Shown one piece after another: positions 43,173 through 52,617 of a stretch of DNA of 64,000 nucleotides. Position 1 is the first letter of the stretch. Each line of letters starts with the position of its first letter. The position numbers were made by a program, and so were the translations under genes. Source of the DNA: Aeromicrobium stalagmiti (lineage in GTDB: Bacteria > Actinomycetota > Actinomycetes > Propionibacteriales > Nocardioidaceae); NCBI RefSeq assembly GCF_013283745.1, contig NZ_JABSTZ010000001.1, positions 576,406-640,405 on the forward strand. The letters run 5' to 3'. Under the pieces are notes generated by a model that was not told the origin of the DNA, did no database searches, and saw only the letters and a list, made by a program, of their open reading frames with translations.

Positions 43173-44420
43173 GTGAGCTGGACGCTGCACGGAGACGGCA
43201 AGACCATCGACGAGGGCGACATCGTCCGTCCCGGGGAGCGGCTCTCGTGGCCGCTGACCGTGGGCTTCGGCGGCCAGCACGTCGTCGCGATGTTCGGCGC
43301 GACGTTCCTCGTGCCGCTGCTCACCGGGTTCCCGCCCACGACGACGATCTTCTTCTCCGGCGTCGGGACGATGCTGTTCCTGCTGATCACCCGCAACCGG
43401 CTGCCGAGCTATCTCGGCTCCTCGTTCGCGTTCATCGCGCCGATCCAGGCCTCGATGCAGTCCGACGACATGGCCGCGGCGCTGTTCGGCCTCGTCGTGA
43501 CCGGCGTGCTCCTGGCTGTGGTCGGCCTCGTCGTGACCGCCACCGGCACCGGCTGGATCGAGGCGCTGATGCCGCCGGTCGTGACCGGCGCGATCGTCGC
43601 GCTGATCGGCCTCAACCTGTCTGGCGTCGCGACCACGAACTTCCAGGCGGGCCCCTGGGTCGCCACGATCACGCTCACGACGATCGTCGTCGTGGCCGTG
43701 GCCTTCCGCGGCCTCGTCGCCCGTCTCTCGATCCTCGTCGGCGTGGTCGTCGGCTATGCCGCCGCCGGCATCGGTGGGCAGCTGAGCTTCGACCTGGTCG
43801 GCGACGCGGCGTGGGTCGGCTGGCCGGAGTTCACGACCCCCAGCGCCACGTGGTCGGTCGTGCCGATGTTCCTGCCCGTCGTGCTGGTGCTCGTCGCCGA
43901 GAACGTGGGTCACGTGCGGAGCGTCGCCCACCTCACCGACGACCCGTCCCTCAACCAGAAGACCGGGCCGGCGCTGCTCGCCGACGGGCTCGCCACGACG
44001 ATCGCCGGCATCGGCGGAGGCTCGGCCACCACGACGTACGGCGAGAACATCGGCGTCATGACGGCGACGCGCGTCTTCTCCACCGCGGCCTACTGGGTCG
44101 CGGCGGTGGTCGCGGTGCTGCTCGGGCTGTCACCGAAGTTCGGGGCCCTGCTCAACACGATCCCAGCCGGCGTCCTCGGCGGCGTGACGGTCGCGCTCTA
44201 CGGGCTGATCGGGCTGATCGGCGTCAAGATCTGGATCGACAACCACGTCGACTTCTCCCAGCCGATCAACCAGTACCCCGCGGCGATCGCCCTCGTGGTG
44301 GGCATCGGCAACCTCACCCTGACGGCGGGCGACATGACCTTCACCGGCATCGCCCTCGGCACCGTCGCAGCCGTCGTCGTCTATCACGCGATGAGCCTGC
44401 TGCAGCGCCTGCGCAGCTGA
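43173..44420 (+). CDS. NCS2 family nucleobase permease (uracil/xanthine type)
   Basis: A 415-residue inner-membrane protein with about fourteen helices. NCS2 landmarks are FGGQHVVAMFGATFLVPLL near 25, the middle FVLVLVAENVGH-like stretch (VLVLVAENVGHVRS) and ATTTYGENIGVMTATR near 290, where the family's Glu residues bind the base. Uracil or xanthine uptake is the family default. It follows the IclR regulator by 60 nt; whether it belongs to the hut system is open. Confidence 0.93.
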   Translation: MSWTLHGDGKTIDEGDIVRPGERLSWPLTVGFGGQHVVAMFGATFLVPLLTGFPPTTTIFFSGVGTMLFLLITRNRLPSYLGSSFAFIAPIQASMQSDDMAAALFGLVVTGVLLAVVGLVVTATGTGWIEALMPPVVTGAIVALIGLNLSGVATTNFQAGPWVATITLTTIVVVAVAFRGLVARLSILVGVVVGYAAAGIGGQLSFDLVGDAAWVGWPEFTTPSATWSVVPMFLPVVLVLVAENVGHVRSVAHLTDDPSLNQKTGPALLADGLATTIAGIGGGSATTTYGENIGVMTATRVFSTAAYWVAAVVAVLLGLSPKFGALLNTIPAGVLGGVTVALYGLIGLIGVKIWIDNHVDFSQPINQYPAAIALVVGIGNLTLTAGDMTFTGIALGTVAAVVVYHAMSLLQRLRS

Positions 44421-44522
44421 CCTCGGGCGGTCCGCGCGCCCCCTGGCGTGACCTGGGACACATCCGCGTCGTTGTTACTCAGGAGTAGGGGGCACGCCCT
44501 GCTCGTGAGCCCCAGGAGCAGC

Positions 44523-46331
44523 ATGCGCCGGAACCGCCACGTCCTCCCCCTGGTCGCCGCGGCCGCGATCGCCGCCGGCAGCCTCGCCGCCACGACGCAG
44601 ACCGCCCAGGCGGCCACGACGGTGACGGTCACGCCCCTGCACTTCAAGGTCAAGGTCGGCGCCGCCGGCGACCAGACCTGCGACATCGTCGGCGACCTCT
44701 ACACGCCGTCCACCGCGACGTCGAGCAAGCGGGCACCCGCGATCCTCACGACCAACGGCTTCGGCGGGTCCAAGGCCGACCAGGCGGGCATCGGCCAGAC
44801 CTTCGCCCGTCGAGGCTACGTCGTGCTGTCGTACTCCGGCCTGGGCTTCGGCGGGTCCGGCTGCAGGATCACCCTCGACGACCCCGACATCGACGGCCGG
44901 GCCGCCAGCCAGCTGGTGAGCTATCTCGGCGGACGGTCAGGCATCGCGTTCACCGACTCCGCCCACACGCAGGCCGCACCCGCCCTCACCGTCGTCCAGC
45001 GCGACAGCGTCGACCACGCCGGCATCCGGTCGGCCAACGACCCGCGGGTCGGCATGGTCGGCGGCTCCTACGGCGGGCAGGTCCAGTACGCCGCCGCGTC
45101 GATCGACAAGCGGATCGACACGATCGTCCCGATCATCACGTGGAACGACCTCTCGTACTCCCTGGCGCCCAACAACACGTCGCAGACCTCGGGCGTGAGC
45201 ACCTCGACGCCCGGTGCCGCGAAGCTCATCTGGGCGCTCGGCTTCTCCGGCCTCGGCATCGCCGACGGGCTCCAGAACCTCCCGACCGACCCGGGACGGC
45301 TGGTGGGCTGCCCCAACTTCGCGGCCTTCGTCTGCCCGGCGCTCGTCACGGCCGGCCTCACCGGCACGGTCGACCCGGCGACCACCGGTCACCTGCGGCA
45401 CGCGTCGGTCGCGAGCTACGTCAAGAAGGTGACCGTCCCGACGCTGGTCATCCAGGGGCAGAGCGACACGCTCTTCAACCTCAACGAGGGGATCGCGACG
45501 TACGCCGCACTGCAGAAGCAGGGCACCCCGACCAAGATGATCTGGATCAACGGCGGCCACTCCGGCGCCAACGCGCCCGGTGAGCTGACCTTCGGGTCGC
45601 CGGACCCGGCGACCGAGCACGTCTCGCGCCGGGCCGCCGACTGGCTCGACCACTACCTCAAGGGCTCGTCGGTCAGCACGGGTCCGGAGTTCTCCTACTT
45701 CCGCGACTGGGTGCCCTACACCGGCATCGCGACGCCGGCCTACGCCTCGACGTCGTCCTTCCCGGTCGGCACCTCCACGACCTACCGCCTCTCGGGCTCG
45801 TCCCTGACGACCTCGGCGACGCCGGCCGTCGGCACCCAGAGCTTCGTCACCCCCCTCGCCGGCGTGCCGACCTCCAGCGACCCGCTCGACGTCGTTGGCG
45901 ACGCGCTGCCCCTGCCCGAGGCCGACCTGCCCGGCACGACCGCGAGCTGGACGACCGGCGGGCTCACGACGCCGCTCGACGTCGTCGGATCCCCGCGGCT
46001 GACGCTCAAGGTCAGCTCGCCGACCGCCGCGCTCACCCAGGCGACCGGCCCGACCGGGCAGCTCGTGCTGTTCGCCAAGATCCTCGACGTCGACGCGACC
46101 GGCTCGGCCACCCTGGTCCGCAACCTCGTCGCCCCCGTCCGCGTGGCCGACGTCAACAAGCCCTTCACCGTCACGATGCCCGCATTCGTGCATCGCTTCG
46201 AGAAGGGGCACCGGCTGCGGCTCGTGGTCGCCGGCGGGTCGACCAACTACCGCGGAGGGCTCGTCCCGAACGCCGTCAGCATCACGACCGGCTCCACCGG
46301 GCAGGCGCTGACCCTCCCGGTGGTGCGGTAG
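44523..46331 (+). CDS. Secreted CocE/NonD-type hydrolase (X-Pro dipeptidyl-peptidase fold)
   Basis: The 602-residue product has a signal peptide (about 1-31, TAQA). The alpha/beta-hydrolase core has nucleophile Ser in MVGGSYGGQVQYA near 181, Asp in GQSDTLFNLNEG and His in INGGHSGANAPG. A C-terminal jelly-roll-like domain of the X-Pro dipeptidyl-peptidase type occupies about 430-602 (LRLVVAGGSTNYRGG). It probably acts outside the membrane on an ester or peptide. ATG 44523 has AGGAG five nt upstream. Confidence 0.9.
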   Translation: MRRNRHVLPLVAAAAIAAGSLAATTQTAQAATTVTVTPLHFKVKVGAAGDQTCDIVGDLYTPSTATSSKRAPAILTTNGFGGSKADQAGIGQTFARRGYVVLSYSGLGFGGSGCRITLDDPDIDGRAASQLVSYLGGRSGIAFTDSAHTQAAPALTVVQRDSVDHAGIRSANDPRVGMVGGSYGGQVQYAAASIDKRIDTIVPIITWNDLSYSLAPNNTSQTSGVSTSTPGAAKLIWALGFSGLGIADGLQNLPTDPGRLVGCPNFAAFVCPALVTAGLTGTVDPATTGHLRHASVASYVKKVTVPTLVIQGQSDTLFNLNEGIATYAALQKQGTPTKMIWINGGHSGANAPGELTFGSPDPATEHVSRRAADWLDHYLKGSSVSTGPEFSYFRDWVPYTGIATPAYASTSSFPVGTSTTYRLSGSSLTTSATPAVGTQSFVTPLAGVPTSSDPLDVVGDALPLPEADLPGTTASWTTGGLTTPLDVVGSPRLTLKVSSPTAALTQATGPTGQLVLFAKILDVDATGSATLVRNLVAPVRVADVNKPFTVTMPAFVHRFEKGHRLRLVVAGGSTNYRGGLVPNAVSITTGSTGQALTLPVVR

Positions 46332-46357
46332 GCACTCGCGTCTTGACGTGCTGATTC

Positions 46358-46394
46358 TGCACGAAACCATGGCGCTACGGCGCCATGTCGTGCA
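46358..46394. terminator. Long interrupted hairpin after the CocE-like gene
   Basis: Outer arms TGCACGA (46358-46364) and TCGTGCA (46388-46394) enclose inner arms ATGGCGC and GCGCCAT (46369-46375, 46380-46386) around the loop TACG. It starts 27 nt after the stop of the CocE-like gene and 54 nt before the next start, so it may be a terminator or a structured leader. Confidence 0.55.
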
Positions 46395-46447
46395 CTCTGG
46401 TCACGAGACCTGCCGTACCAGCGGCAGACCCACCTCGAGGACCGTCC

Positions 46448-47842
46448 ATGAAGACCACCGCGCGCTGTGCCCTGCTGCTGACCGCCTCCGCCCTGCTGGG
46501 CATGACGACGCTGTCGGGCCCGGCCGCGGCTGCGGACCGCCCCAACCTCCAGGTCACGAGCACGTCCACCAGCACCTACTCCAGCGCCGACGGCGCCACG
46601 GTGCGGGTCAGGGCCGTCGTCAAGAACGCCGGCAGGAAGACGGCCGGTGAGAGCCAGACGGGTCTCTACCTCTCCCGCGACGGCAACAGGTCGAGCAGCG
46701 ACAAGCGGCTCGACCGCGAGGCGACCAGGTCCTTGCGCAGGGGGCAGTCGACGACCAAGACGCTGCAGGGCAGCCTGCCCGCGACGGTGGCGGCGGGGAC
46801 GTGGCGGCTCATCGTCTGCGCCGACACCTCCGCCCAGGTCAGGGAGTCGAGCGAGGCCAACTGCCGGGTCTGGAAGACGTTCACCCGGGGCGCGCCGCCC
46901 GCACCGACCACCGGCCCCTCCGGCGGTGTGGCCTCGGTCTGCTCCGGTGCCCTGGCCCTGCGCCCGTACGCGAACGGCATCCAGGCGCCGCCGGCCGGGG
47001 TGACGTTCTCGGTCGCGCCCACGACGAGCGGCGCCGTGCCCTGGGCTGCTCCGTCGGTGGGGGTCGAGTGGGACTACCTCACCGACGACACGCCGCCGCA
47101 CACCGTCGTCACCGTGACCAACACCGGGACGAACGCCGCGACGGGCATCTCGCAGATCACGGCGGGGCCGTGCCAGTTCGACGACAGCCAGGGCGACTTC
47201 TGGGGCGTCCTGCAGTCCGGGCCGATCCTGGGCGTCGACCTGGCGAGTCCGTGCGGCAGCTCGATCGCGGCCGGGGCGTCGTGCGACATCGCCATCGGCA
47301 TGACCGACCCCGTGGCCCGGGGCGGAGCCAACCGCCCCGGCTGGATCCGGATCGAGGGAGCGCAAGACGTCCTCGCCTACTTCCCGGTGAGCGTCTCGTC
47401 GACCAGCCAGGGCTACTGGGGCGGGTTCGAGACGCAGCCGGCCTCGAGCTCGTTCAGCAACGCCTCACCCGGTTCCACGCGCTACCGGTACGTGACCGTC
47501 ACCAACGTCGGCGACCGCGACGCGCTCCCCGTGTTCCGGATCGAGCCCGATCCCGGCACGCCCGACGGAGGCATCGAGGTCGACTCCCCCGACGGCTGGT
47601 CGGCGCCGAACGGCTATCCGGCCAAGTGCGGCACGGTCCTCTACGACGCGATCAACGACGTCTACGCACCCGCCACCGCACCCGGGGGCAGCTGCACGAT
47701 CCGCATCAGGGCCTGCGCGTCCTTGGCCGACCGCAGCTGGTCGGCCGATCTCGTCGCCCGACACCCGGCCGACGAGTCGCAGCGGTCGAGCCGCATCCCG
47801 ATCACGTTCACCTCCAGCTCCGCCGAGGACGCGTCGTGCTGA
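46448..47842 (+). CDS. Secreted CARDB-domain protein, function unknown
   Basis: The 464-residue product has a signal peptide (about 1-28, AAAA) and a CARDB module at about 33-150 (PNLQVTSTS, RAVVKNAGRKTAGES, GTWRLIVCADTSAQVRESSE). Beyond residue 170 come further beta-rich repeats with paired Cys (PCQFDD, SPCGSS, SCDIAIG) resembling choice-of-anchor domains. There is no catalytic motif. It is likely a cell-surface or extracellular binding protein; ATG 46448 is the best start. Confidence 0.82.
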   Translation: MKTTARCALLLTASALLGMTTLSGPAAAADRPNLQVTSTSTSTYSSADGATVRVRAVVKNAGRKTAGESQTGLYLSRDGNRSSSDKRLDREATRSLRRGQSTTKTLQGSLPATVAAGTWRLIVCADTSAQVRESSEANCRVWKTFTRGAPPAPTTGPSGGVASVCSGALALRPYANGIQAPPAGVTFSVAPTTSGAVPWAAPSVGVEWDYLTDDTPPHTVVTVTNTGTNAATGISQITAGPCQFDDSQGDFWGVLQSGPILGVDLASPCGSSIAAGASCDIAIGMTDPVARGGANRPGWIRIEGAQDVLAYFPVSVSSTSQGYWGGFETQPASSSFSNASPGSTRYRYVTVTNVGDRDALPVFRIEPDPGTPDGGIEVDSPDGWSAPNGYPAKCGTVLYDAINDVYAPATAPGGSCTIRIRACASLADRSWSADLVARHPADESQRSSRIPITFTSSSAEDASC

Positions 47843-47863
47843 CGACGGACTAGGGTCGGCACC

Positions 47864-48616
47864 ATGTCGTCCAGCGCACTGCGGGCCCTGCAGATGCTCG
47901 AGCTCATCGCCGAGGGACCGATCCGTCAGGCCGACCTGGCCCGCACGATCGGCGCGGACCACGGCGGCGTGTCCCGCACCCTCGCGGCGATGGAGTCCGA
48001 GGGCTGGATCGTCCGGATGGGCGGCCTCTACCGCCTCGGCGCCCGATCGGCGGCCTTCGGGGCTCCCCACGAGCAGCTGGAGCTCGCCCGGCGGGCCGAC
48101 GAGATCGCGCGCCTGCTCAGCGGCATCACGACGATCGCTGCGATCGTGACGCAGCTGCAGTCGTCGTCGATGGTGTCTATCGCGGCCACCGTGCCGCCGC
48201 CCTACCAGCCGCTCACGGAGTCCGGCGCGCCTGTTCAGCGCACGTGGCTGACCGCTGCCGGCATCGCGCTGCTCGCCCAGACCCCGCACGACGAGGTCGC
48301 CGCGATGCTCGACGGCGACACCTGGGCACCCGTCACCGCCTCGACACCTGCCGACGCCCAGGCCGTCATCGCCCTGGTCGACGCCGCCCGCTCGGGCGAG
48401 CCTGTCACCGAGCACGGGTGGACCATCCCCGGCTGCGCGTGCATCGCCCTGCCGTGGAGCGCCGGGGCAGCAGGGGCGCCCACCAGCATCGCGCTGGTCG
48501 GCTTCGAGGATGACTTCGACCGTCAGGGTGACCTGCTGCAGGACGTCCTGCGTGCTGCCGTCGCCCCGGGCGCCACCCACGCCGACATCATCAAGGCCGC
48601 CGCCACCTCCAGGTGA
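47864..48616 (+). CDS. IclR-like helix-turn-helix transcriptional regulator
   Basis: A 250-residue protein with an N-terminal winged helix (IRQADLARTIGADHGGVSRTLAAM) and an effector-like C-terminal domain that is weaker than in standard IclR proteins (TAAGIALLAQTP, IALVGFEDDFDRQGDL). It lies 21 nt after the CARDB gene on the same strand and converges with the ABC permease. Its targets are unknown. Confidence 0.85.
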   Translation: MSSSALRALQMLELIAEGPIRQADLARTIGADHGGVSRTLAAMESEGWIVRMGGLYRLGARSAAFGAPHEQLELARRADEIARLLSGITTIAAIVTQLQSSSMVSIAATVPPPYQPLTESGAPVQRTWLTAAGIALLAQTPHDEVAAMLDGDTWAPVTASTPADAQAVIALVDAARSGEPVTEHGWTIPGCACIALPWSAGAAGAPTSIALVGFEDDFDRQGDLLQDVLRAAVAPGATHADIIKAAATSR

Positions 48617-48641
48617 AGGTGACGGCGGCCCGGTCGACGAC

Positions 48642-49457
48642 TCAGGCGTCGCGGCGACGCAGCATCAGCCACGCCAGCACCAGCAGCGCCGCCACCTCGA
48701 GGGAGAACACCCCGAACGCGGGCCACGGGTCGAGCATGTCGGGGATGAACGTCGTCGGGCTGGCGATCTGGAGACCGGCGTTGCCCGGCATGAGCTTCGC
48801 AGCCCAGTCGCCGACGCTGCCGGGGATCAGACCCACCAAGGCCTCGACGACGAAGATCTGGGCCAGCACGATCGAGATCGCGGCAGCCGTGTGGCGCACC
48901 AGGAAGCCGACCGCGACACCGAGGACGCCCAGACCTGCGAGGAAGAGACCACTGCCGTACATCGCGCGGGCGACGTCGCCCTCCAGCGCGAGGCCGATGC
49001 CCTCACGGTCGAGGAAGTAGTTGCCGCCGGCGTAGCCCAGCAGCGCGGTCACCGTCCCGGCGACCATCAGCACCGCTGCCACCAGGACGGCCTTGGCGAG
49101 CAGGACCCTGCCGCGCACGGGAGTGGCCGCCAGCGTCGTCCGGATCATCCCGGTGCCGTACTCCGAGCTCGCCGTCAGCACGCCGAGCACCAACGCGCAG
49201 ACCTGCGCGAGCGTCATGCCGACGGTGATGAACGAGCCCGGCGCCTCGTCGGCGTCACCGCTGGCGAGCCACTCGGCGTTGCCCCAGCACAGGGCCGTCG
49301 TCAGACCCGCGCCGAGCACGACCAGGGCGACCACGGTCCACCACGTCGACCGGACGCTCGTCAGCTTGATCCGCTCGGAGCGCAGCACTGCCGTGAAGCC
49401 GACCCGGGCCGGAGGCGCAGTCTTCAGCTCGGGCGCCGCCTCGACCTGGGCGGTCAT
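48642..49457 (-). CDS. ABC-2 type transporter permease
   Basis: A 271-residue membrane protein with six helices (for example AKAVLVAAVLMVAGTVTALLGYAGG in pieces and VALVVLGAGLTTALCWG). It overlaps the ATPase gene by 4 nt, forming a two-component exporter. Similar pairs export lantibiotics, peptides or lipids; no substrate clue is visible. Confidence 0.9.
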   Translation of the reverse strand: MTAQVEAAPELKTAPPARVGFTAVLRSERIKLTSVRSTWWTVVALVVLGAGLTTALCWGNAEWLASGDADEAPGSFITVGMTLAQVCALVLGVLTASSEYGTGMIRTTLAATPVRGRVLLAKAVLVAAVLMVAGTVTALLGYAGGNYFLDREGIGLALEGDVARAMYGSGLFLAGLGVLGVAVGFLVRHTAAAISIVLAQIFVVEALVGLIPGSVGDWAAKLMPGNAGLQIASPTTFIPDMLDPWPAFGVFSLEVAALLVLAWLMLRRRDA

Positions 49458-50377
49458 GCCGCGACCGCCTTCGGCTGGGCCTCGGCGTGGTACTCCACGC
49501 TGTCGGCGGTCAGGGCCATGAACGCGTCCTCGAGCGACGACCGCACGAGGGTCAGCTCGTGGAGCAGCAGGCCGTTCGAGCCGACGAGCTCGCCGATCGC
49601 CGCCGCATCCAGCCCCTGGACCCGGATCTCGTCGTCGACGCGGTTGACCTCGAGGCCTCGTCCCACGAGCAGCGACTCGACGTCCGTGGACTGCGGGGCC
49701 TTCACACGGACGTACGACGCGGCGTGATCGGTCATGAACTGCTGCATCGAGCAGTCAGCGAGGATCGTGCCGCGGCCGATGACGATGAGGTGGTCCGCCA
49801 TCAGGGCCATCTCCGACATCAGGTGGCTCGAGACGAAGACCGTCCGTCCCTCGTCGGCGAGCTGTCGCGCGAGCTGCCGCACCCATCGGATGCCCTCGGG
49901 GTCGAGCCCGTTGACGGGCTCGTCGAGGACCACGACCGGCGGATCGCCCAGCAGCGCCGACGCGATGCCGAGCCGCTGGCCCATGCCGAGCGAGAACCGG
50001 CCGGCTCGCTGACCGGCCACGGTGTCGAGGCCGACCTGCTCCAGCACCTCGCCGACGCGGGTGGTCCGGATGCCGTTGCTCGCGGCCATCCAGCGCAGGT
50101 GGTCGCGGGCCGAGCGGCCCGGATGGATCGCGTGGGCCTCGAGCAGCGCGCCGATCTCGCGCAGCGGGGCGGGCGAGGAGCCGTAGCGGTGGCCGTTGAC
50201 GGTCACCGTTCCCCTGGTCGGCGCGTCCAGGCCGAGGATCATGCGCATCGTCGTGGACTTGCCGGCGCCGTTGGGGCCGAGGAAGCCGGTGACGCGACCG
50301 GGCTCGACCGTGAAGTCGATGCCGTTGACCGCGGTGCGGTCGCCGTACGTCTTGGTGAGTGCCTGGGCGCGGATCAT
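49454..50377 (-). CDS. ABC transporter ATP-binding protein
   Basis: A 307-residue ATPase with Walker A GPNGAGKS near 36, signature FSLGMGQRLGIA, Walker B VVVLDEPVNGLD and the switch His in VFVSSHLMSEM. The signature reads SLGMGQR, where LSGGQ is usual, as in the bacitracin/nodulation-like CcmA group. The C-terminal extension of about 90 residues is typical of exporter ATPases. First gene of the pair. Confidence 0.94.
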   Translation of the reverse strand: MIRAQALTKTYGDRTAVNGIDFTVEPGRVTGFLGPNGAGKSTTMRMILGLDAPTRGTVTVNGHRYGSSPAPLREIGALLEAHAIHPGRSARDHLRWMAASNGIRTTRVGEVLEQVGLDTVAGQRAGRFSLGMGQRLGIASALLGDPPVVVLDEPVNGLDPEGIRWVRQLARQLADEGRTVFVSSHLMSEMALMADHLIVIGRGTILADCSMQQFMTDHAASYVRVKAPQSTDVESLLVGRGLEVNRVDDEIRVQGLDAAAIGELVGSNGLLLHELTLVRSSLEDAFMALTADSVEYHAEAQPKAVAA

Positions 50378-50518
50378 GCCGACCGCCCCGCCGTCTGGTG
50401 TGAAGTCATGGCTCCAGCCTGGCGGCCGGGGGACTGTCCCGGCATCGGGGAACGACCCCTGACCTCCCCTGACCCGACCCTGACCCGCGACCGCCCCGAA
50501 CGCGGATACCGTGGTGCC

Positions 50519-51730
50519 ATGACCGACGACTCACCCGGAAGCGCGACCTGGCGACACTCGGCCAGAGCGGACCTGCTCGCGTTCGCCCGCCGGTCAGAAC
50601 GATCCGACGGCGGCTTCATCTGGCTCGACGACAGCGGCAACCCCGACCCCGACAAGCACCTCGAGCTGTGGATCAACGCCCGGATGACGTACGTCTTCGC
50701 GCTGGCCCACCTGGCGGGTGCCAGCGACGTGCTGCGGCTCGTCGAGCACGGGGTCACCGCCTTGTCGACCCTCTTCCACGACGACGTCAACGGCGGCTGG
50801 TACGACGAGGTCGACTTCGACGGCGTCCCGGCCGACACCGACAAGCGCTGCTACGGCCACGCCCACGTCCTGCTCGCCGCGACGGTGGCCGTCCGCGCCG
50901 GGGCCGAGGGGGCGAAGGCCCTGCTCGACGAGGCCGCCGACGTCCACGCCCGGCACTTCTGGGACGCCGAGTCCGGTCGCTGCGTCGAGGAGATCAGCGA
51001 GGACTGGACGAAGGTCGACAACTACCGCGGCGCCAACAGCAACATGCACACCGTCGAGGCCTATCTGTTCGCCGCCGACGTGACCGGACAGCCGGTCTGG
51101 GAGCAGCGCGCCCTCGCGATCTGCGAGCGGATCATCGGCATCCACGCCCGCTCGCACGGCTGGCGCATCCCCGAGCACTACGACCACGACTGGACGCCGG
51201 TGCCGGAGTTCAACCTCGAGAGCCCGGCCGACCCGTTCCGGCCGTTCGGCGCGACCCCGGGGCACGCGTTCGAGTGGTCCCGCCTGATCCTGCAGCTCGA
51301 GGCCGGTCTCGACGACCCGAAGCCGTGGATGCGCGAGGCCGCCGAGGCGTTGTTCGCCCAGGCCGTCGAGGACACCGCCGAGGACGACACCCCGGGCCTG
51401 GCCTACACGACCGACTGGCACGGCGAGCCGATCGTGCGCGAGCGTTTCCACTGGGTCATCTCCGAGGCCGTGCTCGCCGCCGAGGCCCTGCACACCGCGA
51501 CCGGCAAGGCCCTCTACGCGGGCCTCGCCTCCCGCTGGTGGTCCGAGATCGCTGCGCACTTCGTGGACGACACCACCGGCTCGTGGCACCACGAGCTCGC
51601 ACCGTCCATGCGGCAGTCGACCCGCACCTGGCGCGGCAAGCCCGACGCCTACCACGCGTTCAACGCGCTGACGCTGCCCGACCTGCCGCTGTCGCCGAGC
51701 CCGGCCATGACGCTCGGGGCCGCGTCATGA
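50519..51730 (+). CDS. AGE family epimerase/isomerase (mannose isomerase-like)
   Basis: A 403-residue (alpha/alpha)6-barrel enzyme of the N-acylglucosamine 2-epimerase group. Catalytic His-rich stretches are KRCYGHAHVLLAAT near 120, NSNMHTVEAYLFA near 175 and PGHAFEWSRLIL near 248. The next gene is a fructokinase, overlapping by 4 nt, so isomerisation of mannose to fructose followed by phosphorylation is a sensible pathway (inference). The start ATG 50519 lacks an obvious ribosome binding site. Confidence 0.9.
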   Translation: MTDDSPGSATWRHSARADLLAFARRSERSDGGFIWLDDSGNPDPDKHLELWINARMTYVFALAHLAGASDVLRLVEHGVTALSTLFHDDVNGGWYDEVDFDGVPADTDKRCYGHAHVLLAATVAVRAGAEGAKALLDEAADVHARHFWDAESGRCVEEISEDWTKVDNYRGANSNMHTVEAYLFAADVTGQPVWEQRALAICERIIGIHARSHGWRIPEHYDHDWTPVPEFNLESPADPFRPFGATPGHAFEWSRLILQLEAGLDDPKPWMREAAEALFAQAVEDTAEDDTPGLAYTTDWHGEPIVRERFHWVISEAVLAAEALHTATGKALYAGLASRWWSEIAAHFVDDTTGSWHHELAPSMRQSTRTWRGKPDAYHAFNALTLPDLPLSPSPAMTLGAAS

Positions 51731-52617
51731 CGGTCCTCGTGATCGGCGAGGCTCTCGTCGACGTCGTCCAGCGCGACGGCCGTGACCCGGAGCCCCACGC
51801 CGGCGGCTCCCCGTTCAACGTCGCGGTCGGCCTGGCCCGTCTCGACGTCCCGACCCGTCTGGCCGCCCAGGTCGCCCCCGACGCCTACGGCGACCTGCTC
51901 CGCGTCCACCTGCACGACTCCGACGTCGAGCTCGTGGCCCTCGACCCGACGCCAGAGCGCACGTCGTCGGCCGTGGCGACCCTCGCCGACGACGGCAGCG
52001 CGAGCTATCAGTTCGACCTGACCTGGGACCCCGCCACCCTGCCCGATCCCGCCGACTTCGAGGCGATCCACGTCGGGTCGCTCGGCACGTCGCTCGAGCC
52101 CGGGGCGTCGCTCGTCGCGGATCTCGTCGTCAGCGCCGACGCCCTCGGCATCCCCGTCTCGTACGACCCCAACGTCAGGCTCACGGTCGACCCCGATCCC
52201 GCGGTCTGGCGGCGCGTGTTCGAGACGATCGCCCCGCACGCGGCGATCGTCAAGATGAGCGACGAGGACGCCGCGGCGCTCTTCCCGGACGAGGCGCCCG
52301 CCGACCTCGTGCGACGACTGGCAGCCGACGGCGGCATCGTCGCCGTCACGCTCGGCGGCGAGGGTGCGGTCGTCGCCGCCGGCCACGAGGTCGTGACGGT
52401 GCCGCCGGCCGAGGTGAGGCTGGTCGACACGATCGGCGCCGGCGACTCGTTCATGGCGGCGATCCTGTCGTGGTGCGCGACGTACGACTGGCCGTCGGCG
52501 GCCGAGCTCGACGCGACCGAGCTGCGCGATCTCGCGATGTACGCCTCGAGCGCCGCAGCGATCACCTGCTCACGCCCGGGCGCCGATCCGCCGCGCACCC
52601 GCGACCTGACGCCGTGA
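51727..52617 (+). CDS. PfkB family carbohydrate kinase, probable fructokinase
   Basis: A 296-residue kinase of the ribokinase fold with GGSPFNVAVGLARL near 27 (substrate lid) and DTIGAGDSFMA near 245 (catalytic Asp and anion hole). FNVAVGLA and VSYDPNVRL resemble fructokinases. It overlaps both neighbours by 4 nt. The context with an AGE isomerase supports fructose as substrate. Confidence 0.92.
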   Translation: MTVLVIGEALVDVVQRDGRDPEPHAGGSPFNVAVGLARLDVPTRLAAQVAPDAYGDLLRVHLHDSDVELVALDPTPERTSSAVATLADDGSASYQFDLTWDPATLPDPADFEAIHVGSLGTSLEPGASLVADLVVSADALGIPVSYDPNVRLTVDPDPAVWRRVFETIAPHAAIVKMSDEDAAALFPDEAPADLVRRLAADGGIVAVTLGGEGAVVAAGHEVVTVPPAEVRLVDTIGAGDSFMAAILSWCATYDWPSAAELDATELRDLAMYASSAAAITCSRPGADPPRTRDLTP